From: Affinundibacterium amnicola
GTDB lineage: Bacteria; Pseudomonadota; Gammaproteobacteria; Burkholderiales; Burkholderiaceae_D
Direction of reading: 5' to 3'
Assembly (NCBI RefSeq): GCF_014284275.1
Contig: NZ_JACOFU010000001.1
Coordinates: 62,001 to 126,000 of the forward strand
DNA: 64,000 nt
Of this stretch, positions 1 to 7,781 are shown one piece after another. How positions within the stretch are numbered: position 1 is the stretch's first letter; the number at the start of each line of letters is the position of its first letter. Under the pieces are notes generated by a model. It saw nothing but the letters and a program-made list of their open reading frames with translations. It was not told where the DNA came from and did no database searches. A program made the position numbers and the translations under genes.

Positions 1-216
1 TTCGTGTTGCGACTGGCACCGTTGAATTGGCTTTATGTGGGTTTAAGTTTTATCGTGACTGAAACGCTGATCGCAAACCTTGATTTGTGGGCATTGTCGT
101 CTTCGCAGTTTCTTTCAATTACCAATCTACTCACGTTGACGCCTCACTTCATTGCAGTCAGTATGTGTGTTCTCGCTGCTGCAAAATTCGGTGGAAAAAA
201 TCAAGCCGCTGTATAA
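1..216 (+). CDS. C-terminal end of a hypothetical membrane protein (partial)
   Basis: This reading frame is already open at the left edge of the window and ends with TAA at 214-216, so only the last 71 codons of a longer gene are likely present. The fragment is hydrophobic, with two probable membrane-spanning stretches (roughly residues 8-25 and 45-63) and a short polar tail (KFGGKNQAAV). I cannot assign a family. It converges on the hydroxyproline operon, leaving about 32 bases between the two stops. The GTG at position 4 is probably an internal valine rather than a start, because there is no ribosome binding site to see and the frame continues upstream. Confidence 0.5.
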   Translation, partial: FVLRLAPLNWLYVGLSFIVTETLIANLDLWALSSSQFLSITNLLTLTPHFIAVSMCVLAAAKFGGKNQAAV

Positions 217-248
217 GTTTTTCCGTTAGAGCATGCCATCTGATCACT

Positions 249-1553
249 TCAATTCCTATCCGACTCACAAGCAGTCATCAAGCTAGCGATCTTCGCTGAA
301 GTCATTGGTAGTCTTCCACTGTCTTTTTCCCAAGAAAATAAAAAGCGATTGGCGCTGCCGCAGATGCGTCCTTGGCATGCGCCCATGCCGCAGCGCGTGT
401 GTAATTTGGCGTCGCGCCAATCATTGCGCTGTTCTAGTTGTTCATAGCGCACATCTTCGCAGCGACAAACGATGGTATCTGCCTGGCACAGATGCCGCAG
501 TTCTGAGCGTAATCGAAACGCTTGGTGTAAACGTTTGGCAAAACCGCGCCAAGTATGGCGTTGAGATGTGTACTTGCTTGCGATGTTCTGTTTGCTGGCG
601 GCATAGCCCGCGATTGCGCCTTCGGCTAAGGCTAAATCAACGCCGCCGATGCCGGTACCTTCGCCCGCGCAATAAACGCCAGCTAAATTAGTCGCTTGTG
701 ATTCATCAACTGATACTTGTGAATAACCTTTTTCTTCTGTTAGCGCACAGCCTAGTGCTGCGGCAAGTTCGATATTGGGCACCAGACCGTAACCACATGC
801 CAACATGTCACAAGGAATTTCTTGCACCTCACCTTGAACTGATACGCGTACACTGCCGATCGCGTTAGAATCTGCGGAACTCGCTTGCGCTGCTAGTACA
901 AAACTATCAGCGTGATAACGCGTTTGTAGCGTTTTGTGCATGGTGCGCGTGAGTTGAAATGCTTGAAAAATTTTGCTAGGTGTTGCGAGTAAACCAAACG
1001 CGAAACGACTGAGCTGGCCAAATTTTGCTTGTTCTAAAACGTGGGTCACATGCGCACCGCGCTCGATCAGACTTGCTGCTACCGCGAATAAAAGTGGCCC
1101 GCTACCAGCAAGGACAATGTATTTTCCTGCAACTGGGTAAGCGGCTTTTGATAAGGCTTGCAAGCCACCTGCGCCAGTGACACCATTTAAAGTCCAGCCG
1201 GGGAAGGGCAGCAATAATTCCCGCGCGCCTGTGCAAAGAATAATTTTTGGTGCCGAGAAAGTTTGCGCTTGCTCTACGCCTTGCTTTTCAACGACGATTT
1301 GATATTCGTCACCCTGCTTTTTCGCATGAACTACCTTTGCGCCAAAATGAAAACGCACTTGTTCGCTTTGACTTAATGTTTGCCATAAAGCCCTAGCCCG
1401 AGGATCGGCTTGATGATCCGCGCCGCCACGCCAGATTTGACCGCCAGACTGACTATTGTCATCAATAATATCGATCTTTACACCCGCTTTAAGTGCCGCT
1501 GCTGCAGCGGCTAAGCCTGCTGGGCCTGCGCCAATAATAATGATGTCGCTCAT
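249..1553 (-). CDS. D-hydroxyproline dehydrogenase, FAD/NAD(P)-binding alpha-type subunit (HcnB-like)
   Basis: This is a 434-residue flavoprotein of the HcnB / opine-oxidase / D-hydroxyproline dehydrogenase family. The N-terminus has the FAD dinucleotide-binding motif GAGPAGLAAA (residues 8-17). A second Rossmann motif (GSGPLLFAVAA) lies near residue 150. The C-terminus carries a BFD-like [2Fe-2S] cluster site, CRCEDV followed about 30 residues later by CGMGACQGRIC. It is the last gene of a four-gene minus-strand operon and overlaps the ferredoxin-like subunit gene by four bases. With that protein and the DadA-like subunit it should form the membrane-associated complex oxidising cis-4-hydroxy-D-proline to the pyrroline carboxylate. 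The substrate is inferred from the adjacent epimerase; the fold and cofactors are visible in the sequence. Confidence 0.85.
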   Translation of the reverse strand: MSDIIIIGAGPAGLAAAAAALKAGVKIDIIDDNSQSGGQIWRGGADHQADPRARALWQTLSQSEQVRFHFGAKVVHAKKQGDEYQIVVEKQGVEQAQTFSAPKIILCTGARELLLPFPGWTLNGVTGAGGLQALSKAAYPVAGKYIVLAGSGPLLFAVAASLIERGAHVTHVLEQAKFGQLSRFAFGLLATPSKIFQAFQLTRTMHKTLQTRYHADSFVLAAQASSADSNAIGSVRVSVQGEVQEIPCDMLACGYGLVPNIELAAALGCALTEEKGYSQVSVDESQATNLAGVYCAGEGTGIGGVDLALAEGAIAGYAASKQNIASKYTSQRHTWRGFAKRLHQAFRLRSELRHLCQADTIVCRCEDVRYEQLEQRNDWRDAKLHTRCGMGACQGRICGSANRFLFSWEKDSGRLPMTSAKIASLMTACESDRN

Positions 1554-1834
1554 GCGAATTCTCCGGTCAAAATTTGCATCTGATTAACGCAGATGGTTTG
1601 GCATCCTAACTGATGCGCTTGGCCATTAATCGTGACGCGACATTCTTGACAGACACCCATGCCACAAAAAGCGGAGCGTGGCATTCCGGTTACCGAGATG
1701 CGTGTGTGGGGAACACCGGACATTGCCAATGCCGCGACCACACTGATGCCAGATTCAACCTGATGTGATTGTCCATTAATGCTGATTTCAATTAACTTGG
1801 AAGATGCTTGGGCAGGACTCATATTACTGCTCAT
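1550..1834 (-). CDS. D-hydroxyproline dehydrogenase, [2Fe-2S] gamma-type subunit (HcnA-like)
   Basis: This is a 94-residue ferredoxin-like protein. Its cysteine pattern (FCGMGVCQECRV, then GCQTIC about 12 residues later) is that of the HcnA / sarcosine-oxidase-alpha N-terminal [2Fe-2S] domain (family 2Fe-2S_4). It lies 36 bases downstream of the DadA-like subunit gene and overlaps the FAD/NAD subunit gene by four bases (ATGA type), which points to translational coupling and a fixed subunit ratio. In the known heteromeric hydroxyproline, opine and hydrogen-cyanide enzymes this subunit relays electrons from the flavins. Its role here is inferred from that family and from the operon. Confidence 0.85.
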   Translation of the reverse strand: MSSNMSPAQASSKLIEISINGQSHQVESGISVVAALAMSGVPHTRISVTGMPRSAFCGMGVCQECRVTINGQAHQLGCQTICVNQMQILTGEFA

Positions 1835-1870
1835 TTCTGTTTTGATGATTTAACATGATTCGATATGCAC

Positions 1871-3058
1871 TTAAGACACTGAATGTGTTTCAATATTGCG
1901 CGACGGCCAGTAGGCTTCAACATCGATCTTACTGGATTGACGACAGATCTGGTCTTTTAATATCTGCGCAGTCGCGAGCGAGGTCGTGATTCCTAAACCT
2001 TCATGGCCAGTCGCCATCCAGACATGTTGACGACTGGGATGTGGGCCAATATACGGCAAGCCATCGGGTGTGGCGGCGCGGAATCCCGTCCAAGCGCGAA
2101 TGCCTTTGAGATTCGCCAATGACGGCACATAGTGGCAGGCCTGTGCCAGCATTTTCCCCAAAATAGCATGATCGATGTCTTTGTGAGTGACATCAAATTG
2201 GCGAGATGAACCAATAAAGAGTTGCCCAGTGGGACGAGGTTGTAAGTTAAAGGCGACCGAATCACCATCAGAAGCATGCGCACTTTTGATATAACCAAGT
2301 TCGACCAATTGATGTCGTATAAATTGCGGATAACGATCAGTGATCAGCAAATGGCCTTTCTTGTAGCGTAGCGGAAGATCATCGATCAATTTTGTTGATG
2401 CTAAACCATTTGCAACTACGATGTTGCTTGCCGCGATTTCAATGCCATCTTCTAGCCTTACTGCTTGATTCATTACTTCCGCAACAGTCGCCTTGATTAA
2501 GTGCGCACCATGTTTGAGTGCGATAGTTAGTAGCAGTTGCGCACTTTTGGGTGGGTAGACCAGCGCGTCTTGATGGACCAATAAGCCGCCAGCCAATCCT
2601 GCGCGTAGTTGCGGTTCGCGTTGCGCTAATTGGCTTGCACTGAGTAGTTCGCAGCGAACCTCATGTGCCTGCAAAATCTGTAACTTCGCGCGTGCAGCTT
2701 CAACTTCTTCTTCATCCGCTGCAACCCAAATGGTGCCGCACTCGCTATATTCATGTTTGGCTGGTTCGTGTTCATTGGTATGAACTAATTGTCGCCACAA
2801 CTCTAAGGAATAACGACTTAGTGCCAATTCAGCGGGGTTGTCGTCCATCATCACCAGATGCCCCATGCCAGCAGCAGTCGTACCGCCTCCGATCGTACTT
2901 GGTTCGATAATGCCAACCCGTAAACCTGCTTGCGCTAAGCTGGCTGCGCAGGCACAACCGATAATGCCACCACCGATAATTAGTGCATCGAAAGATGTAT
3001 TTGCCGTTCTGTTCGAGTTTGTATTGTTAGCCGTTACTTTGCTTAGTAGGTCATTCAT
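1871..3058 (-). CDS. D-hydroxyproline dehydrogenase, DadA-like FAD subunit (HcnC-like beta type)
   Basis: This is a 395-residue FAD-dependent oxidoreductase of the D-amino-acid oxidase (DAO) family. The N-terminal ADP-binding motif is IGGGIIGCACAASL (about residues 28-41). The C-terminal substrate/FAD motif includes WTGFRAATPDGLPYIGP and GHEGLGIT, typical of glycine/sarcosine oxidase-like beta subunits. This is expected to be the catalytic flavin subunit that oxidises cis-4-hydroxy-D-proline delivered by the epimerase. It starts 12 bases after the epimerase stop and is followed 36 bases later by the [2Fe-2S] subunit. Alternative substrates such as D-proline or sarcosine cannot be excluded from sequence, but the neighbouring epimerase favours hydroxyproline. 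Confidence 0.85.
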   Translation of the reverse strand: MNDLLSKVTANNTNSNRTANTSFDALIIGGGIIGCACAASLAQAGLRVGIIEPSTIGGGTTAAGMGHLVMMDDNPAELALSRYSLELWRQLVHTNEHEPAKHEYSECGTIWVAADEEEVEAARAKLQILQAHEVRCELLSASQLAQREPQLRAGLAGGLLVHQDALVYPPKSAQLLLTIALKHGAHLIKATVAEVMNQAVRLEDGIEIAASNIVVANGLASTKLIDDLPLRYKKGHLLITDRYPQFIRHQLVELGYIKSAHASDGDSVAFNLQPRPTGQLFIGSSRQFDVTHKDIDHAILGKMLAQACHYVPSLANLKGIRAWTGFRAATPDGLPYIGPHPSRQHVWMATGHEGLGITTSLATAQILKDQICRQSSKIDVEAYWPSRNIETHSVS

Positions 3059-3070
3059 GGGAATTTCCTA

Positions 3071-4033
3071 TTAACGTATGCCATGCACAAACGGATCGTT
3101 GTCTTGCAAAATCAATGTCGCTTCGGCATTCACAAATGCGGTGCCGCGTATTGTTGGGTGAATTTTTCCTGCTTCTGTATGTGCTTGAAAACTTGCTTCG
3201 AACACGCTGCCGATAATACTTTCTTGACGCCAAACTTCACCTGCCTTGAGTTTGCCATCGGCCGCTAAACAAGCAAGTTTGGCGCTGGTGCCGGTGCCAC
3301 ATGGCGATCGGTCATACGCTTTGCCTGGGCACAAAACAAAATTTTGACTATCATTTTCAGGTGTCGAAGGTGCGCCGAATAATTCGATGTGATCGATCTC
3401 TCCGCCATTGTCACCTGTGATACCCGCTGCGTTTAATGCTTCTCTGACACGCCAGGCAAAACTAGTTAAGCCTTCGATATTGGCAAGGCGCATATCTTGC
3501 CCATGTTCTGCTATCAGAAAGAACCAGTTACCACCCCAAGCAATATCGCCAGTAACAGGGCCATGGTCCTCAACTTCGATCGTTACCGCATGTTGTGCGC
3601 GATAAGCAGGGACGTTGTGGACGCTTACACTATGATCAGCATGTAACTCAACTTCCACAGCACCAACAGGCGTATCGATTTTATGTCGGCCAGTTTGCAA
3701 GACACCTTGATATGCGAGCGTCGCCACTAAGCCTATCGTGCCATGGCCGCACATACCAAGGTAACCGACATTATTAAAAAAGATGACTCCGACTGAGCAA
3801 GTTGGATCATGTGGTTTGCAGAATAGGGCGCCAACTAAGACATCGGAACCACGTGGCTCGCACACCACCGCGCTACGGATGTGGTCAAATTTTTCCCTAA
3901 AGATTTTTACTCGCTCTGATAAAGGCCCGTCGCCAAGATCGGGACCACCACTGACGATTAGTCGGGTCGGCTCGCCGCCGGTATGCGAATCGATGATTTG
4001 AATTTTGCTTGCTTGGTTTTTAGTGACTTGCAT
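3071..4033 (-). CDS. hypE: 4-hydroxyproline 2-epimerase (proline racemase family)
   Basis: A proline-racemase-family enzyme interconverting trans-4-hydroxy-L-proline and cis-4-hydroxy-D-proline, the first step of bacterial hydroxyproline degradation. Both catalytic cysteines are present: Cys95 in MCGHGTIG and Cys245 in [10 protein letters not shown], numbered from the start chosen here. The N-terminus [11 protein letters not shown] is typical. The open frame extends to 4174, but the extra 47 residues are unlike the family. The ATG at 4031-4033 has a GGAA about 8 bases upstream and gives a 320-residue protein of normal size; an ATG at 4048 is a second choice. It is the first gene of the operon and is followed after 12 bases by the dehydrogenase subunits. 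The later pathway genes (pyrroline-hydroxycarboxylate deaminase, semialdehyde dehydrogenase) are not in the window. Confidence 0.88.
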   Translation of the reverse strand: MQVTKNQASKIQIIDSHTGGEPTRLIVSGGPDLGDGPLSERVKIFREKFDHIRSAVVCEPRGSDVLVGALFCKPHDPTCSVGVIFFNNVGYLGMCGHGTIGLVATLAYQGVLQTGRHKIDTPVGAVEVELHADHSVSVHNVPAYRAQHAVTIEVEDHGPVTGDIAWGGNWFFLIAEHGQDMRLANIEGLTSFAWRVREALNAAGITGDNGGEIDHIELFGAPSTPENDSQNFVLCPGKAYDRSPCGTGTSAKLACLAADGKLKAGEVWRQESIIGSVFEASFQAHTEAGKIHPTIRGTAFVNAEATLILQDNDPFVHGIR

Positions 4034-4361
4034 GAATGAATTCCGCATTGGTATTGATCTAGAGCGAGATTGAAAGCATATCGCAGTGTAGCGATATAGC
4101 GTTCGGCTTGTCTTGCTTAATTGCGCTAGTTCGAATGCCGAATTCGGCATAACGCGAAAAGACTGAAGTCTCATTTTCTTATTTATGTCTTAGCCTAGCA
4201 AGGACAATACGGTATAGTCTTTACTCCGTAAATTTGCATTTTGCGTGGGAACCTATTTGTGAATTCACATTCCAAGCATGTTCGAATTTGTTGTAGCAAG
4301 CGGCAGTGCAAACTAATTATTGATTCCTACTATTTACTTTTACCAAAGAAAAGCGATAAGC
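4034..4361. other. Divergent intergenic region, hypE / ltaE
   Basis: About 330 bases separate the start codons of the hydroxyproline operon and the threonine aldolase gene, so both promoters should lie here. The clearest symmetric signal is TACGG, 13 bases, CCGTA at 4208-4230, with TATAGT inside it. It could be an operator overlapping a promoter, but this is weak evidence. The part nearest hypE stays open in the hypE frame up to 4174 without coding character. Confidence 0.35.
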
Positions 4362-5381
4362 ATGTCGAATTTGATTGATTTTAGAAGTGATACAGTTACA
4401 AGACCAACTGAGGCAATGCGCACTGTGATGAGCCGCGCTGAGGTAGGGGATGATGTTTATGGTGATGATCCTAGTGTCAATGCATTAGAAGCAAAGATGG
4501 CAGCTTTGACTGGCATGGAATCGGCCATGTTGGTCGCCAGCGGTACGCAAAGCAATTTGGTGGCGTTACTCACGCATTGTGGTCGAGGTGATGAGTATAT
4601 AGTTGGACAAAATTATCACACTTATTTGTATGAATCTGGTGGCGCTGCATCGCTCGGCAGTATTGTGCCGCAGCCAGTCCCCGTCGAAGCGGATGGTAGT
4701 TTAGATCTGCAAAAAGTGGCGGCAGTGATAAAACCGAATGATGTGCATTATGCGGTGTCGAGTTTGCTCAGTTTAGAAAATACGCATTCAGGTAAAGTGA
4801 TTTCAAATGCCTATTTGCAATCCGCAATCGCGTTTGCGCATGCACAAGATATGGCGACACACTTAGATGGTGCGCGTGTATTTAATGCGGCGGTGGCGCA
4901 AGCCATGCCGGTGATCGATATCACCCAAGCTTTCGATACAGTATCTGTTTGTTGTTCAAAAGGTTTGGGCGCACCGATAGGTAGTGTCTTATGCGGTCCA
5001 CGTGATTTTATTCACGAAGCACGTCGCTGGCGCAAGATGGTGGGCGGTGGCATGCGCCAAGCAGGGATTATCGCAGCAGCGATTGATTACGCGCTCGATC
5101 ATCATGTGGATCGATTAGCGGACGATCACGCAAATGCACTCCGATTGCAGCAAGCCTTGAGTCAGATTCCAGAACTGATCGTTGAATCCGCACACACCAA
5201 TATGCTGTACATTGAATTCGCGAGCAAAGAGGTCGGTATCAGTGTGGGTGAGTATTTGCGTACCAAAGGCATCATCATCTCCGCTGGAAAACGAGTGCGC
5301 TTGGTGACGCATCTCGACATTCATGCGGAAGATGTGGATCGCTTTGTGGGTGAACTTAAGCAATTCTTCCATTCAACGTAG
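4362..5381 (+). CDS. ltaE: Low-specificity L-threonine aldolase
   Basis: A PLP-dependent fold-type I aldolase splitting L-threonine or L-allo-threonine into glycine and acetaldehyde; many homologues also act on beta-hydroxy amino acids. Starting at ATG 4362 gives 339 residues, the usual family length, beginning MSNLIDFRSDTVTRPT. The frame is open to a TTG at 4320, but that extension lacks family similarity. Key residues visible are the PLP-binding lysine K200 in VCCSKGLGAPIG and D169 in HLDGAR. The gene is divergent from the hydroxyproline operon. A shared role in hydroxy-amino-acid breakdown is attractive but only inferred from position. The downstream gene converges on it. Confidence 0.92.
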   Translation: MSNLIDFRSDTVTRPTEAMRTVMSRAEVGDDVYGDDPSVNALEAKMAALTGMESAMLVASGTQSNLVALLTHCGRGDEYIVGQNYHTYLYESGGAASLGSIVPQPVPVEADGSLDLQKVAAVIKPNDVHYAVSSLLSLENTHSGKVISNAYLQSAIAFAHAQDMATHLDGARVFNAAVAQAMPVIDITQAFDTVSVCCSKGLGAPIGSVLCGPRDFIHEARRWRKMVGGGMRQAGIIAAAIDYALDHHVDRLADDHANALRLQQALSQIPELIVESAHTNMLYIEFASKEVGISVGEYLRTKGIIISAGKRVRLVTHLDIHAEDVDRFVGELKQFFHST

Positions 5382-5429
5382 CAGGTATTGATGCGGCATC
5401 GATAGCTGTCGCATCCTTATAAGTTTGGA

Positions 5430-6575
5430 TCAAACCGCCAGATCAACCTGTTGCAAGCTGCGTACCTGACCATCTTCTGTGAGCCAAATTCCAGACGAAC
5501 GAATTTGCCCTTGCGTTTGATTATTCGCGTTATTTAATTCAAACGGTGTCGAGGCATTCCCTAAAAATAATGCACCGACATTGGCTTGCTTTAGTTTTTG
5601 AAATTGATCTTTGCCCGCGCCATCTTTGGTCCAGACTTGTAGCTTGTCGAATATCGCATCGTTTTCATCTATCCAATGATTACCGTCGCTATCATATGCG
5701 GCAAGTTCCGCAAAACCATTGCCTGTGCCTGGTCCGAATAATTCACTACCGTCATTAATTTTGCCATCACCATTTTTGTCGAAGGCTAAAAATCCTGCAC
5801 CTTGTACAAAAGAGATACTATCTTTTTTGCCATCGGCATTCAGATCAAATTCAAATTTTTGCGAAGTCAGTTGTGCACTATTACCCGAAAAATTTAAGGT
5901 TAAGGGATCGATTTTTTTTGCATCGCCTTTGCGAATTTGCGTATGGCTTTCTTCATGATAGCTGCGGTTTAACTCGAAACTTAAATTGAATTGAATTTGC
6001 TTGTTATCGGCGGTTGTGATGCTGCCGCTAGCTTGAAATTTTGTTTGCTCAGTTTCAGTATAACTATGACGCACATCAATTTCGACACCCCAACCAGCAT
6101 TAGGTCGTGCGGCCGGTGTTGGTTGATTGTTCGCGGCAGCTTCAGTTGATTTGCTCACTACGTTGGCAGTGTCGCCACTAGCGGGTGCCTCTAAATCGGC
6201 GGTTTTCAGATGCTCGATCCGACGTCCGGTTAGTAGTTCGATCAGATACTTAATCACCATCATGCGTGGATCGTTTTCTAAATCATCTTCAATTTTATCG
6301 ACGGCTTGGCTGGCAGTGACTTCATTCGATTGGGCTTGCAGTGCAGCTTCTGATAAACGCACCGTGTCAGCTTGCATACGCGAGAAATTTTCTTGCAGGA
6401 TGTCATTGCCAACATCAGAAACGCCAGTGTCATTGAGTTTTTGCAGACGCGCTTCCATCGCTTCAAAATCCGGTCGCTTGTTTCCTATCCATGCTCGTGT
6501 TCTTTCTTGCGTTTCGGTTTTTTGCATGGACGCGTAACTGGATTGCATCAATATGTCGGAGCTAGCGATTTTCAT
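5430..6575 (-). CDS. EF-hand-containing hypothetical protein
   Basis: A 381-residue protein. The N-terminal half is polar and probably helical, without a clear signal peptide. The C-terminal half has three acidic EF-hand/dockerin-like loops: DLNADGKKDSI, DKNGDGKINDGSELFG and DSDGNHWIDENDAIF. The phrase FLAFDKNGDGKINDGSELFG is characteristic of a widespread proteobacterial family of calcium-binding, often RTX-associated, proteins. Calcium binding is therefore likely; the cellular role is unknown. The frame runs up to 6677, but the ATG at 6573-6575 (MKIASSDILMQ) has GGGAA about 7 bases upstream and no preceding extension is needed. It converges on the threonine aldolase and stands alone. Confidence 0.7.
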   Translation of the reverse strand: MKIASSDILMQSSYASMQKTETQERTRAWIGNKRPDFEAMEARLQKLNDTGVSDVGNDILQENFSRMQADTVRLSEAALQAQSNEVTASQAVDKIEDDLENDPRMMVIKYLIELLTGRRIEHLKTADLEAPASGDTANVVSKSTEAAANNQPTPAARPNAGWGVEIDVRHSYTETEQTKFQASGSITTADNKQIQFNLSFELNRSYHEESHTQIRKGDAKKIDPLTLNFSGNSAQLTSQKFEFDLNADGKKDSISFVQGAGFLAFDKNGDGKINDGSELFGPGTGNGFAELAAYDSDGNHWIDENDAIFDKLQVWTKDGAGKDQFQKLKQANVGALFLGNASTPFELNNANNQTQGQIRSSGIWLTEDGQVRSLQQVDLAV

Positions 6576-6888
6576 TTTGAGTTCCCGCAGAAAATTGAAT
6601 ACGCCGTGACAAATGAACCGCAAATTGGCTAGTGCGGATTGAGGCGTACAGTGGAGGGTATCGGTTGAATTTGGCAAAGCTTGATTTCTTTGCTTAGACA
6701 GAATGATGGTAAAACGGCGAACAAAATCGTGCTTTTTTGTCTGAGGACTCGTTTTACGCGTTCGGAATGTTGAGAATGCATGAAAATATCGAGAAATCGA
6801 ACAGGTGTGGACAAGTAGAATAAGCTGTCGTGCTGGCAGCTGGCGCTAACAAAAAAAGCGCTGTTCGATGAAACTTCAATTAATTCAC
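6576..6888. other. Intergenic region upstream of the EF-hand gene and nemR-like gene
   Basis: About 310 bases between divergent genes. The right-hand end leads into the well-formed nemR-like promoter annotated separately. The minus-strand gene must also be transcribed from here, but I see no strong -35/-10 pair for it. No convincing coding region or RNA gene is visible. Confidence 0.3.
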
Positions 6889-6917
6889 TTGACACTAGGC
6901 GACTGGTCTAATATTAT
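6889..6917 (+). promoter_or_regulatory. Sigma70 promoter of the TetR-family gene, likely giving a leaderless mRNA
   Basis: A perfect -35 box TTGACA (6889-6894) is followed by a 17-base spacer and the -10 box TATTAT (6912-6917). Transcription should begin 6-8 bases after the -10 box, around 6924-6925, which is the ATG of the regulator gene itself. No Shine-Dalgarno sequence precedes that ATG. A leaderless transcript is therefore the simplest reading. The operator palindrome lies entirely within the spacer. Confidence 0.75.
6896..6910. promoter_or_regulatory. NemR-like operator 1
   Basis: TAGGCGACTGGTCTA is an inverted repeat of TAGaC/GTCTA half-sites with one mismatch. It sits between the -35 and -10 boxes of the TetR-family gene, a position that allows autorepression. 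The near-identical TAGACGACCGGTCTA lies at 7720-7734, in the promoter of the reductase gene. A further degenerate copy ending CTGGTCTA is at about 7553-7572. Confidence 0.75.
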
Positions 6918-6923
6918 TCGTTC

Positions 6924-7541
6924 ATGCAAACATCTTCTATCTCATCTTCTCATCAGCAAAGCAGCCAACAAGATACGCGCGAGCGGATTTTGGCGACTGG
7001 GCAAGCATTGATTTTGGGTAAAGGTTTTTCTGCACTCGGGTTGAGTGAGATCTTGAGTGCCGCCGCAGTACCAAAAGGCTCGTTCTACCATTACTTTCAA
7101 TCAAAAGAAGGTTTTGGTGTAGCGATGTTGGAACGCTATTTTGCTGAATATCAAGTTCGTACGGAGGAGATGTTATTGGCTGCTGATGTGCCAGCACGTG
7201 AGCGCTTAGTGCGTTATTTCGCGGTCTGGCAGCAGCAAGCAGAGTCGTCAGCCTGCCATAAGCTTTGTTTGGCAGTCAAACTTGCGGCCGAAGTGTCGGA
7301 CTTGTCTGAGGCAATGCGTCTTGCATTAACCGTTGGTATGCAAGGGATTACTGAAAGAATTGCTGTGCTGTTAAATGAGGTGCAGCGCGATGGACATTTG
7401 TCTGAAGAGGTCAATACGGCTGAATTGGCCGAATTTCTCTATGCAACTTGGGTCGGCGCTTCTCTGTTAAGTAAGGTGCACCTGCAGATGCGACCGATGG
7501 AAGTAGCGATGCAGCAGACTAAAAAGATTTTGGGTATTTGA
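6924..7541 (+). CDS. nemR: TetR-family repressor, NemR-like
   Basis: A 205-residue TetR/AcrR-type repressor. The helix-turn-helix spans about residues 20-65, with the typical recognition helix VPKGSFYHYFQSKEGF. The effector domain carries two cysteines, C111 and C115 (SACHKLCLAVKLAAEVSDLSE), in the region where E. coli NemR has its redox-sensing cysteine, so sensing of quinones, aldehydes, bleach or N-ethylmaleimide is likely. An old-yellow-enzyme reductase gene, the usual NemR target, lies next downstream behind a matching operator. ATG 6924 is the only suitable start; it has no ribosome binding site and coincides with the predicted transcription start. The gene ends in a hairpin terminator and so forms a separate unit from the reductase. 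The gene name rests on context and motifs, not on a search. Confidence 0.85.
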   Translation: MQTSSISSSHQQSSQQDTRERILATGQALILGKGFSALGLSEILSAAAVPKGSFYHYFQSKEGFGVAMLERYFAEYQVRTEEMLLAADVPARERLVRYFAVWQQQAESSACHKLCLAVKLAAEVSDLSEAMRLALTVGMQGITERIAVLLNEVQRDGHLSEEVNTAELAEFLYATWVGASLLSKVHLQMRPMEVAMQQTKKILGI

Positions 7542-7687
7542 GGCTAAGATTCAGACGAGTCAACTGGTCTATCCCAAGTTTTCATCAAGATTTGTTGGTG
7601 TGAGGATTAAGCACTGATTGTTGTGGCGTTTGTTCACAGCAGAATTTGCGTACTAGTTGTAGTAAAAAGGATGTTGAAAATGTTGTC

Positions 7688-7708
7688 AGGGCAATCGCCC
7701 TTTTTTTT
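7688..7708 (+). terminator. Rho-independent terminator after the nemR-like gene
   Basis: A short AGGGC/GCCCT stem with an AATC loop (7688-7701) is followed by an unbroken run of T (7701-7708). It separates the regulator from the reductase promoter that begins immediately after the T-run. Confidence 0.7.
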
Positions 7709-7736
7709 GAATTTGTTTATAGACGACCGGTCTAAT
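7707..7736 (+). promoter_or_regulatory. Promoter of the nemA-like gene with operator 2
   Basis: The probable -35 box is TTGAAT (7707-7712), with TCTAAT (7731-7736) as -10 and an 18-base spacer. The palindrome TAGACGACCGGTCTA (7720-7734) overlaps the spacer and -10 box, as operator 1 does at the regulator gene. Binding of the TetR-family protein here would block the reductase gene. Confidence 0.7.
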
Positions 7737-7781
7737 TTATTTGTTTGTGATAGTTGAGATTGGTATTTTTAAGGAAAAATG

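Noticed and set aside
305..691. 128-codon plus-strand frame at the left end
   Set aside because: It is antisense to the flavoprotein subunit, with arginine/cysteine-rich composition typical of a shadow frame.
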